From: Siphonodentalium dalli
Lineage: Eukaryota; Mollusca; Scaphopoda; Gadilida; Siphonodentaliidae
Assembly (NCBI GenBank): GCA_032622095.1
Contig: CP136063.1
Location: forward strand, 72,085,980-72,149,979
Length of the DNA: 64,000 nt
Reading direction: 5' to 3'
Of this stretch, positions 1 to 12,300 are shown in pieces. The translations under genes were made by a program, and so were the position numbers. Each line of letters starts with the position of its first letter. Within the stretch, counting starts at the first letter, position 1. Under the pieces are notes generated by a model. It was not told where the DNA came from. It ran no database searches and saw only the letters and a list, made by a program, of their open reading frames with translations.

Positions 1-2079
1 ACATTGTATAATCGAGGTCCCCAATGGATGTCCATCACAATATTCACCATTTGGGAACACCAATCTGATTCTATGTCTCCCATAGCAGATGAGGCCATGT
101 AGGATGAGCCGGCTAGAGGGTGAATTTGGTGTTGCTAGCCCGCCGGATAGCATCACTAAATTCACCCTCTGGGGACCTCATTCTGCAAATGACATGCACA
201 CTAAACTCAGACATGGTCCGGTTCCGATGATAAAAATAGGTCGAATAATCTTTGCAAAATTTATCAGCCATAGAATTTACAAATGGAAAACAGTTTGAAA
301 ATTTATATATAGGGATGGAATTTCTATATATAGATAGGTATTTCGTGTATTTATTGACCTAAATTATTCCTTCTTCTACATGACGGAGGCAAAATTAGGC
401 GATGGAAACGGAACATTATCGTTCATTGTTTCATTGTTATATCACGCTGAAATTCTCCAAAAATGCCCATGCACTCCTCGGATGGATTCATGTAGCCGTA
501 CCAGTCAGTGATGGAGTAATTTGTAATTTGCTGTTATTAATTACTTTTTCTCAAGTTATTGAGAGTAATTTGTAATTGAGTCATTTAATTTCTCAATTAC
601 AAGTAATTGAAAGTAATTAGTTACATAATTAATTATTTACTTAATTACTTTGATATATAGCACGTAATTCAATTACTGTTTCAATTATTTTCCAAACTTG
701 TCATGGTTATCATTTGAAGAGAACATAATAAGCTTTTTTACATTTATTGGTGAGGTTTCATCGTGCAGTTGTGCATTAAAATATTAAGAAAACAATTTGT
801 ATGTGTATTTATTTCAGTAAAAAGTTTTTAGAATTTGCTCACAATCGTTTGTTTCACCATATCAGGAATACACTAACAATGAAGTATTTTCGGTGGCATA
901 TAAAGTCCGTATATACGTTTATCACATAATTTGGCCATAAAAGCAGTTTCATAACTAGAATGCACTCAGAGAGATGCCAACGTGCGCAAAAATGTAATAA
1001 ACAATAATTTAAAAAATAATTTCACTGTATTTTACTTAATTTATTTAATTTAATGTTAGAAAAATTACCATTTCTCATTTCATCACAGATAAATGCAAAT
1101 TACTATATTAATCATTTAAGTAATTAAAACCAATTCCATGTTGCCGAAAGGATGAGACTTTAATATCGATTACATTTTTTTCAGCGGCATATTTTCATTT
1201 TCATTTTCCGATAGTCAAAGTTGACCAAAGGAGAAATTATAAGAAATAATTAATACTATTTGTGTAAATATTGATAGCAGCCAATATGCAACAATAAATA
1301 TCAATAATTAATCAATAATTAATCAATAACGATCATTTTATGTAATAATAAACTCTTCAAACGGTGTTTGTGTCAACAAATGCGTTTTGTTTTGTGTTAC
1401 GTCATTCGTCGTATTTGACCCGGAACTCGGCTGAAGGTTAGGTTATTCAGCCTATTGCGTCGAATTACGAAATCGCGTTTTGAATGTCTCTCTTTCCCCG
1501 CACGATAAAAAGAGGTCTTCGCACGAACCAAAAATGATAAAACTTCCTAATTATACGTAAAAATACCCAAATGAAGGAGTCTATGTAGGTTCCGAAGGAG
1601 TCAATAGACTCTTTGGTGTAGAGTTCTGATGGAGAAAATGTAGGTCGATCTATTTTTGTCATAACTCTGACGTATTTTGACCTGGGAGAAAAAATCGAAA
1701 TCGAGGCTCACTACGAGCATGCCAGTTTTAAATATAGAAACAGGGAATCCCGACAAATGGCGATATCGGCGACAAACAAATAATCGAAAACAACACATAA
1801 AATAAACATAGCAAAAACGCGGCACAGTAAAAATGTCAGAACGCCACGAGGTTTTACGTCGTTTTTGGTGACGTCATGGAGTGAAACGGAGTAGGGTGAC
1901 ACCAACCTACGAATCTGTCTGATCGCCATACTGTTGCGCGAGCGCACGTAAGTATCGGTAATAGACACGTTTAATATCAGCGCGTGCGATGACGTCACGG
2001 CGTTCTTCAAATAACTTGCGATCGCTGTAGTTTATAAATGTTGTTTTCGATGAATATTTCGCGTTGCTTCGGTTTTATT
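1..2079. other. Non-coding, AT-rich; no exon found
   Basis: This should be intron of the receptor gene or its 3' side. I looked on the minus strand for an M4 exon (a W...C stretch, then a glycine-rich 20-residue membrane span) and saw none. The short open frames around 1,465-2,010 overlap in several frames and have no splice context. Confidence 0.5.
510..660. repeat. AATTACT-rich low-complexity block with inverted copies
   Basis: Runs of TAATT, AATTAC and their complements (such as CAATTACAAGTAATTG) alternate over 150 bases. A similar block is at 57,345-57,510. Confidence 0.6.
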
Positions 2080-2082
2080 TGA

Positions 2083-2265
2083 TCATGTGATAAAAGGTAT
2101 CTCACACTCGTCCTATTTTATACGTAATTTATCAACCTCGTCCTCTAAATTTTATTTGAGCATCGGTAAACCTCGGCTCAAATCGAATTTAGTGAACTCG
2201 GTTGATAAATTCCGTATAAAATAGAAACTCATGTGAGATCCTCTATTTATCATATGACTCAATCA
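2083..2265. repeat. Hairpin element (arms about 65 bp)
   Basis: The arm starting CATGTGATAAAAGGTATCTC is mirrored by a right arm whose complement starts CATATGATAAATAGAGGATC. Arms carry matching ATTTTATACG and AATTTATCAACC blocks around a 40-base loop. Confidence 0.65.
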
Positions 2266-2766
2266 TTATTTACGTTGGAAAGAATGTCATAAATCAAATT
2301 CATATGAACTACTAGTTCATATCACCTTCCGATAATTTGATTGGTTTGTTGACAAAAAGTGTGTTTTGATTGGCTGAATGGCAGCCGCGACTGAGCCGTA
2401 TCTCTAACTAAATGCAGGTCAAATTCGTGCGCGTCAATCAACGCGATGCCGAAATTCTCGCAATTATAATCTTGAAATATATAGTTTTGGACATTGCATG
2501 TTATACGATAAATAGAATATGTAATTCGTATTTATCTAATAAACATACGATATAATGTCACAAACTGAGAACAGAATAGCGCACTATATCTTCGCGTGCA
2601 TATTATTTCTGCTAGTTCACCAGGTGTAATTGGGCTTCCGGTGCAATGAAGTGACGTCACATTAACCTTTTGCTGCCGATGTCATATAGCTATTTAGTGA
2701 TTTGTGTGCGTTTTGGACATCATAATCAATTTATAGGTATCATATGATAAATAGAATATGTAATTC

Positions 2767-2886
2767 GTGTTTCTCTCATATGATATTTATGAAACTCGTC
2801 ACGAATTTTCAGTTTTCTTTCGCCGGAGGCTCGAGAAAACTGAAAATTCTTAGACTCGTTTCATAAATATCATATGAGAGAAACAC
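2767..2886. repeat. 120-bp near-perfect hairpin
   Basis: The left arm (GTGTTTCTCTCATATGATAT, then TTTATGAAACTCGT and TTTTCAGTTTTCT) returns as its complement in the right arm after a short CGCCGGAGG loop. It lies 155 bases past the exon 12 donor. Confidence 0.75.
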
Positions 2887-3041
2887 TCATTTCATATCCT
2901 CTATATACTTCATGTATTTATCGACCTATTTTCACCCGAACCGGACCAGCATGCAGTAAAACCGAACATAATTCCAGGCTTCTAACCGCCACTTGTGGCT
3001 TTCACAACGATTTGACATCAGCTTGTGTAGGTTCAATTTAC

Positions 3042-3298
3042 TTTTTGTCAAAAAGTTCTTTGAACGGGCCATCTTCAGGTAGAATGAACCCCAACCCGGC
3101 TGTGTTGAATGATTCCTCTGCCACAGTGAAGTTACCGCAGTGATTTGGATCTGATGCAATTCTATCCACGCCCGCACTGCTTGCTATGAATGCATATTTC
3201 CCTGAATAGACATGTTCTATCCCTTCTTCTATTCCGACAATGCGCGGACCGTCCCTCATTACGCTCCACATTTTTTTAAAATCTTCATCAGATGATTC
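3042..3298 (-). CDS. iGluR exon 12: S2 ligand-binding half
   Basis: Acceptor TTCCGCTGCAG|GAATCATC and donor GACAAAAA|GTAAATTG enclose 257 bases, phase 0 in and phase 2 out. The peptide has DFKKMWSVMRDGPRIV, GIEEGIEHVYSGKYAFIASS, AGVDRIASDPNHCGNFTVAE and FNTAGLGFILPEDGPFKELF, the S2 layout (F-x-K-M-W, G-I-x-x-V, G-x-Y-A-F, a Cys before the f...GyGf block, then the helix leading to M4). The acidic residue that binds the ligand amino group (Glu in AMPA/kainate, Asp in NMDA/delta receptors) falls after GKYAFIA and is Ser here. Reading past the donor would hit a stop at once, which supports the splice site. The exon carrying M4 is not in the remaining 3 kb. Confidence 0.94.
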
Positions 3299-6200
3299 CT
3301 GCAGCGGAAAAAAAATAGGTTAGTCGAGGTAGGTACTGGAATTATATATATACCACTATAATTGTGGGTATAACATCTATTTTGTAAATTTCAGCTTTAG
3401 AACAAACTGTGTATACATTTCTACTTTGGATGTAAATGTTTCAACGGCACTTTGTTCAACGTTTAATTCGGCAATTTTGGGATAGGGGGAATATCGGCAA
3501 ATATATCCACTAAACAGTTGAGATTTGCAAATTGAGACTTAGCTCATGTTATAGCATAGTATATTTTGGAACTTCTGTATGTTTGTATGTATGTGTCCTA
3601 TAGACTCGAAAACTGCTCCACCGATCCGACTCAAATATGGTATGTATGCCTACTTTGATCCCGGGAACAATATGGGTGGGTCCAATTTCACGTGCGACCG
3701 TAACCTTGACCTTGACCGTGCTCATATAGGCATGTTTCTGGACCGATCAAACAATAGTTTGTCGAGAAGCTGTACATTTTGCCCAGACGGAGGCGATCAC
3801 AAAGAAATCCCTAAATAGCCCGGACGAAGTCATGCACATCAGCTATTGTATTATATTGCTCACCTAAAATACGGTTATTTAGTATAACATTTATTACATG
3901 ATCTACCCTTATTCTTTCAATAAACCCATTCTATAAATTGTGATATGAAACGTTCATTGCATAACAGGAAATAGTGTCAGGTGACCTTTGACTTCCGGTT
4001 TGTCGTATGTTTATATTCCATACGTCTCAAAATACTATGGCTTCTAATATTTTTCCAACAAACTCTAATGAATGAAAAGGTTGAAAAGTTATTTCATTAA
4101 ATATACGCCATATGCCACGCTGATGCCACGTCCCATTTGTTGATTTAAGTATGTTTTATCGAGGGTTTGGATCATGCAATAAATAGAATCTACAACTCAT
4201 ACCCAGTTTAGAGCGGAGTTACAAAACTCGCCAAAGTTTCGGTCCAGACCTAATGTACTGGACTCCTTTTGTTCATTCCGTTATAAACAGGGGACTCGTT
4301 GTCGATCCTTTATATATTTGATATGTAATAAACTAAACTGTTCGTTTTTTAGACTTATATAACATACAGTATACAACATAACAATTATTGACAGATATTT
4401 CTGTAAACGGTAAATTAGATAATTGTGCAGGGGAGGGGTGGGTCAGATAATGAAATTCATGCAATCAAAAGTAACTTACCCTCCGACCTATATGTGTTTC
4501 ATTCTCATTAAGTAACTTACCCTCCGACCTATATGTGTTTCATTCTCATTAAGTAACTTACCCTCCGACCTATATGTGTTTACTTACCCTCAGACCTATA
4601 TTTGTTTACTTACCATCCGATCTATATGTGTTTCATTTTCATTAAGTAACTTACCCTCCGACCTATATGTGTTTCATTCTCATTAAGTAACTTACCCTCC
4701 GACCTATATGTGTTTACTTACCCTCAGACCTATATTTGTTTACTTACCATCCGACCTATATTTGTTTACTTACCCTCCGACCTATTTGTGTTTACTTACC
4801 CTCCGACCTATATGTGTTTACTTACCCTCCGACCTATATGTGTTTACTTACCCTCCGACCTATATGTGTTTACTTACCCTCCGACCTATATGTGTTTACT
4901 TACCCTCCGATCTATATGGGTTTACTTACCCTCCGACTTATATGTGTTTACTTACCCTCCGACCTATATGTGTTTACTTACCCTCCGACCTATATGTGTT
5001 TACATACCCTCCGACCTATATGTGTTTACTTACCCTCCGACCTATATGTGTTTACTTACCCTCCGACCTATATGTGTTTACTTACCCTCCGACCTATATG
5101 TGTTTACTTACCCTCCGACCTATATGTGTTTACTTACCCTCCGACCTATATGTGTTTACTTACCCTCCGACCTATATGTGTTTCATTCTCATTCTTCTCT
5201 AATTTTGACGAGTATTGATAATAATTTCTCATGAAATAAATGAATGGCTATATAAATAGGAGTTAATATGAAGATCAAATACGTGTGTTTTATTGGGCGT
5301 TCTTACTAATTACGGTCACCCATGGTGTAGTGTTGAGTATAGATTTTGGCGGATATATTGGCATGTTGTATTTAAAATGTTAATAAAATCCGGAGACTAA
5401 TATTATCCATCATGACCTGGGGTGTGGGATGGAAAAATCTCACCCGAGGGGCCAGATATTTGGGCCGGACACGAGGCTTGCCGAGTGTCCGGACCAAATA
5501 TTTGGCCCCGAGGGTGAGATTTTTCCATCCCACACCCCAGGTCATGATGGATCATTTTTCTCCCAACCCAAGAGCCTCATTCCGATTTTTTTTTTTATAC
5601 CAATCTTTGGCACATTCCAGTAGCTTCGTAACGGTATATCTTGGGAGAAATCTGATGCGATATTCGTGATTAACTGGGATGATTTCGGTATATACCAAAG
5701 GTATATACGATAAAAACAAAGCGCGTTACCCGTGCGCGCAGGGTTAATACGTTAGAGTGAAATCGACACGGTCAAGATTGTGAAAACGACACGGACACGT
5801 CACATCATTGCACCTGCATAAATTCCGAGAAACGCGCGTATTGATATGAAGTATATATATACAACTGGACTAACCGTGTTTGTCATCGGACATGACCATA
5901 TCGATACCATTTGAAAAGGAAACATGTGAATATATGATTGACAAATGTTAGTTAGACGCGTTCGACGATGACAACTGTTCGAATGTGGAATTATTTCGTT
6001 CGTCATTTGTGAAGCGGCTATTGTTTACCTGTTACGAAATGTGCCAGTTTCGCTTGGGGGTCTTCCGTTTTATGGAATATGTTCACAAATTAGTCGTTTA
6101 TATTTCATGTTATATATGTAACTCTGTGTCTGCAAGTGAGGTCATGTTGAAGGTTTTTCGTGATTAACAGTTGAGGCTTATCTCCATTTGTATTAGCGTC

Positions 6201-9200
6201 CACGAATTCGTCCGTATTTATTTACTTGAAACGTGAAGCGTAACTGGTTGGTCGCCATTGTTTTGATCTGTTTTAGTTCACACAAAACGTGATGACGGAT
6301 TGTTAAATTAGTTCCGGCTCTTAATTAAATAGGTAAAGCAGTCACGTGGGTGGTGTGAGATAGATGGTCACGTGTTATGTGAGACAGGGAAATCTCACCC
6401 AGCTATCTCACACTGGCTGCCTGTGCTAAAGTGTGTAGGGGGTGGGAGAAAGTGGCATCCAGGGAGATATCTTCACTTAATAAGCGAGGTCACTGAGTCA
6501 CAACTGTAATGGATTCATCCAGCTCCGTTCCGTTGTTTCAGCGATTCTTCCAGCCCCGGTTCCGTGGTTTTATTGCTACTGGCCAATGTTTTGAAGTAGC
6601 ATTTCCATGTATGGAGCTTTTGAATTATTCATGACTTCCATATATGGAATGCTACTACAAAACTTTGACCCGTTGTACTAAAACCACGGAACCGAACCTG
6701 GTGGATCAAATGTGGCCACGAGTTAGTGACAGGGCGAATTGATTGCAAAACCAGGTGCCGAAACGTATACTGCACACTCGGACAGCATATAGAGGACCCT
6801 AAATGCCGGTTGTAGCTAACGACATATAATGAGGTTTATAACTCGTAATATACACACCGAATGTGCATGCATGAACATGTGTGCCGTTCAACAGAACCTA
6901 AACATGTGCACATACCTTGATGAACGTGTAGGTGTTCGTGGCATATTCCGCGATTGGTTTAATCTCGTCCTGGTTTGCCAATTCCTTGACACTGTTAATG
7001 GGTTTATGTGGTACATATACCACCAGAAACGCAGCCAGGTTTGCCGTGTATGTGGATATCATTATGACCGTAAATAACCACCAGGAAGCCAACAACAACC
7101 GACCAGAAACAGTTGTCGGTCGTGCCTCACCACCTGGAAGTTATAAAATATAATTATGTCGTATATGTCGTGTAGGATGAATTAAAGGTGGATTATCTCT
7201 TTGTAAACAAGTATTATATAGTTACCGGGATATAAAATATTAGATATGAATCGAAGACTCCTGTCCATAAATGCTTCTATCGATTAATATTGATTTTATT
7301 TCGAATATTTTCTGGTCTAAAAAGGTGTGGTTGTTTAGCTAAATTTTATTGTGAAATTTTGTCACAAATAAACGTTAATTAGACTCATTATCGCGTATAA
7401 CTACGAAACAAAACAATCAATAAATCTGGGACATTTGAAGTTCGGAACGTAGCTATAGTAATAGCCTAATGTTCTCTATAGCAATATGGTATCGCCTGAA
7501 TGGTCTGTTCTAACAATAGACAAATAAAGTGTCCCAATTAATCATCTCATTTCATAATATAATATTCGAATTAAAATCAATATTAATTGATGGAAGGCTT
7601 TCCGGACAGGGATCTTCAATTCATATTTATTATTTTATACCCACGCAACCATTTCAAATTTGTTATTTAAAGAGATAATCCATCGTTAAATCTCTTCCAA
7701 ACGGCGCGCGTATAGTGCCCAGCGGCAATATTAGATACATATAACGTACATCATTTGAGACAATGCACGTAATGAGTGATCGCTTCGATGTCCGTATTGA
7801 CGTCGGACTTTTAGTCACAAGGCGGGCTCACTAATTTCTAATCCAACCCAATCCAATACAAGTTCATTGTCTCAAAAACATATACAGCTTATAGGTAAAC
7901 TGTTCAGATAAGTTCAAATCCATTCTGTAAAACTGGGTTAATATTAGAAGCGGTGACGAAATCTATAAACAGTATGAACTCAGAAACACCATGATTCAAT
8001 CGGAAAGGTAATAAACGTTTTACCCGAGAAGTGGATGTGAATGATGACTCGAGACATCTTTGGAATTAAACCCCCTCAGTAAATTAATAAATCTCCGTAA
8101 AAAGCCTCCTTTGCGGGGATACTCTATGTACTCTACTACAGTCGACCTAACGGAATAAAACTTCATGACCTAATTAATTCTAGCTACAAAAAAAAACTAT
8201 CAATATTTACCAAAAAGGTCCAACGTGCGATAAACCATTCCTGGGGCTTAACAGTGTGTTACCCCCTCCACCCCATACCCTGACGAAATCTACACATGAC
8301 TGCCAATATACCCCAGCATTTCTTATGAATACACAAATATCGCGTTTAATTCCCAATATATTCATATATTCATATACATATCGTTGTGAATTGCATGCTA
8401 ACACATTTCTTCTTAATATGGATTGTTATACGATGGGAGTATTTAATAAATTGAATTGAATTGACTTGGTACACTTGTTCTATCTCCTTGTATTGATTCA
8501 AATACTTATAAAAACATACCCTGTTCCATATAGGTTCCGAAAACAAGCCAAAGATTATCAAAAAACTTCAGTTCATTCTGTATTGAGCCGTCAGTCTTAG
8601 AGTCTGGGCTAACGAATGGAGAAAGTCGGTTGTTAATGAAGAGAGCACATCCGAACACAATAATGGAAATCCCTATATACAACCAGGTGGTCCATACGAA
8701 AGGTTTGAACATCTTGAACATTCGCTCAAATCGGTGTTCTTGAGGCCGTAGAGTCAGGATTCCTTCGCCGATGTCCATGAAGGGTTTGGTGTAGTCTATC
8801 ACCCTGTCTCTGTCTGACGTTATTGTGAAAGGCCCTGCACCCAATGCTACTTCCTGGAACGATAATGTGAACTCAACTGCCATGAAATATAGAGAGGTGA
8901 CACACAAATACATTTGTAATAATATCACACGAAACCATTGCAAATGTACTTATATCTCGCTAGTTACAAATCACTTGGCATCGCGCCAACAAGATGACCG
9001 CGCGTCTTTACATTGATTCAGGTGGATTAATACTATTTCGAAAAGCGGCGAATGACACTGACACCAGACAATGCAAAATGAACTTTGTTCATTAAAGTTA
9101 AATTCTTGTCCAACTTCGTTGCACTAACAAAAACAGACACAAAAACAAAGAGGCATATTGGGAGACTATATTTTCCCTCGCCAGCCCCAGAAAGCTGTTC

Positions 9201-9365
9201 AATGTTTTATTGCCGACAAATCACATATATACAAGTATAATGCGACAATAGAGCCATATATATATGAAAAACATAATACATTCAATGTCAAAAGGTGCAG
9301 ACAAGAGGGACACCCATACATACGCACATATACATATACATATACATATATATATATATATATAG

Positions 9366-9399
<34 letters not shown>

Positions 9400-12300
9400 A
9401 TTATATATTTTGGAAGATCTGTGTGTCTGTGTGTGTGTCTGTGTGTGTGTCTGTGTGTGTGTTCGCGATGAACTCGAAAACGTCCCACCCGATTTCGATG
9501 AAACTTGGTATGTGGGGGTATTTTCGGCCGGGGACGAACATAGGCCTATTAATTTGTCCGTGCGAGGTCAACTTTTCACGTGCCGAGGTCAAATCTGTTT
9601 TTACGCCGTTTTGCGCTAATATATTTCAGTTCGGTGCTTACAAATCGATTCGAAACAGCGCGAATAATAACATGCCAGTCATAATAATGACACTATGAGA
9701 ATCTTTCGTGTTTCCTCTTTCCAACGATATATAATATGTATGTATCCGTTTTAGTTATCTGCCTCAATTATTAAGAAGAAGTGGTACGATCTTCTATCAG
9801 GGTAAAAACAATGACGTCGTTAGAGGTCATAAAGTTAGATCACGTTAACTCTTAACAGGCCGATGCATTTGACAATTCAGACGTCTTGGCGATATCTCGG
9901 GCACCGATGGTAATTTATCTTTACGTTGAAACTTGATAATTAATGAGCGTGTGTATATGAGGCGCGTTTATATACTTCAGTGGAAATCAAATCGGGTTAA
10001 ACTGGCGGATTTTTACGGACGAAATTTGATGCATAGGGTATCTCGGTATCCGCTGGGCCGATTTCCCGGTATCCGCTGGGCCGATTTCCACCATTTTTGG
10101 GGTGTTGGTCCACCTGACCTTGACCTTCAAAATGGTCAATTCAAGGTCAAATCGGGTAAAACCGGATGGATTTCGACGGGTACTTTTGTCGGGTACTTTT
10201 GTTCGGGCACTGTGTTTTGGACGGGTCAAATCGTGACCCCACTTGACCTTGGCCTTCAAAATAGACAATTCAAGGTCAAAGCCCGGACGAAGTCGGGTCA
10301 CCTTCTAGTATTATATATTTTGGAAGATCTGTGTGTCTGTGTGTCTGTCTGTGTGTCTGTGTGTCTGTGTGTTCGCGATGAACTCGAAAACGGCCCACCC
10401 GATTTCGATGAAACTTGGTATATGGGGGTATTTTCGGCCGGGGACGAACATAGGCATATTAATTTGTCCGTGCGACGTGGCCTTGACCTTGAAATCGGGT
10501 CATTTCAAGGTCAAACTCCCGAATATCACGGGATTTCGATGAAACTTGGTATGTGGGAGTACTTTCTTATGGCGAGTCTCATAAGCATATTCATTTGCCC
10601 GTGCGACTTGACCTTGAAATCGGGTAACTTCAAGGTCAAATCGCCAATTTTGATGGGATTTCGACGAAATTTGATACGTGGGGTTACTTTTGTCCACTGA
10701 TTGTTTTGGACGGGTCCAGTCGTGACCCCGACCAGACCTTGACCTTCAAAATGATCAATTCAAGGTCAAATCGGGTAAAACCGGATGGATTTCGACGCGC
10801 ACGTTTGTCGGGTACTTTTGTCCGGGCAGTGTTTTTGGACTTGTCAAATCGTGACCCCACTTGACCTTGACCTTCAAAATGGACAATTCAAGGTCAAAGC
10901 CCGGACGAAGTCGGGTCACCTTCTAGTATCTATAATATATTTTGGAAGATCTGTGTGTGTGTCTGTGTGTGTGTTCGCGATGAACTCGAAAACGGCCGAC
11001 CCGATTTCGATGAAACTTCGTATGTGGGGGTATTTTCGGCCGGGGGGTAGCATGGGCCTATTAATTTGTCCGTGCGACGTGACCTTGACCTTGAAATCGG
11101 GTCATTTCAAGGTCAAACGCCCGAATATCACGGGATTTCGATGAAACTTGGTATGTAGGGGTACCTTCGGTCGGAGAGTGGCATAAACCTATTAATTTGC
11201 CCGTGCGACGTGACCTTGACCTTGAAATCGGGTCATTTCAAGGTCAAACGCCCGAATATCACGGGATTTCGATGAAACTTGGTATGTGGGGATACTTTCG
11301 TATGGGGAGTCTCATAAGAATATTCATTTGCCCTTGCGACGTGACCTTGACCTTGAAGTCGGGTCAATTCAGGGTCATATCGCCAATTTTGATGGGATTT
11401 CGACGAAATTTGATACGTGGGGTTACTTTTGTCCACTGAGTGTTTTGGACGGGTCGAGTCGTGACCCCGACCTGACCTTGACCTTCAAAATTATCAATTC
11501 AAGGTCAAGTCGGGTAAAACCGGATGGATTTCGACGGGCACGTTTGTCGGGTACTTTTGTCCGGGCAGTGTTTTGGACTGGTCAAATCGTGACCCCACTT
11601 GACCTTGACCTTCAAAATGGACAATTCAAGGTCAAAGCCCGGACGAAGTTGGGTCACATTCTAGTCTCATATATATTTTGAAGACCTCTGTCTGTTTGTT
11701 TGTATGTTTGTCTGTATGTTTGTCTGTATGTTTGTCTGTATGTTTGTCATTTATACAAATCTATGATTCTCGACCGATCGGGACCAAACTTGGTACGTGT
11801 GTTTAGTTTGACCAGGCCCGTGCGACGCCAGCTTCGCGCATGCGCAGACGAGATCTCGGAAACGGGTGGAGCTATCGACTTGAAATTTGGTATGTGAATG
11901 TATCTTGCCCCGGATACGAATTTTATCGGGTCGCCGAGCCCGTGCGACGCCAGCTTCGCGCATGCGCAGACGAGATCTCGGAAACGGGTGGAGCTATCGA
12001 CTTGAAATTTGGTATGTGAATGTATCTTGCCCCGGATACGAATTTTATCGGGTCGCCGAGCCCGTGCGACGCCAGCTTCGCGCATGCGCAGACCAGATCT
12101 CGGATACTGGTGGAGCTATCGACTTGAAATTTGGTTTTTGAATAGCCCGGACAACGTCGGGCTCATCGGCTAGTCTATTATATATTTTGGAAGATCTGTC
12201 TGTGTGTGTGTGTTCGCGATGAACTCGAAAACGGCCGACCCGATTTCGATGAAACTTGGTATGTGGGGTATTTTCGGCCGGGGACGGGAATGGGCCTATT

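Noticed and set aside
1465-2010. Possible M4 exon of the receptor on the minus strand
   Set aside because: The hydrophobic stretch lacks the preceding W...C block, the glycine-rich span and usable splice sites.
4473-5191. CRISPR-like direct repeats
   Set aside because: There are no spacers of steady length, units abut, and the DNA is animal.
4708-5234. Three overlapping plus-strand open frames of 160-174 codons
   Set aside because: They are the 26-bp minisatellite read in three phases, not proteins.
9158-9619. 153-codon plus-strand frame
   Set aside because: It runs through (TA)n, (GT)n and the Helitron-like core and has no family resemblance.
9933-10700. 255-codon plus-strand frame, the longest in the window
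   Set aside because: It crosses two Helitron-like units, and its repeats (such as DLEIGSFQGQ) are translated AGGTCA modules.
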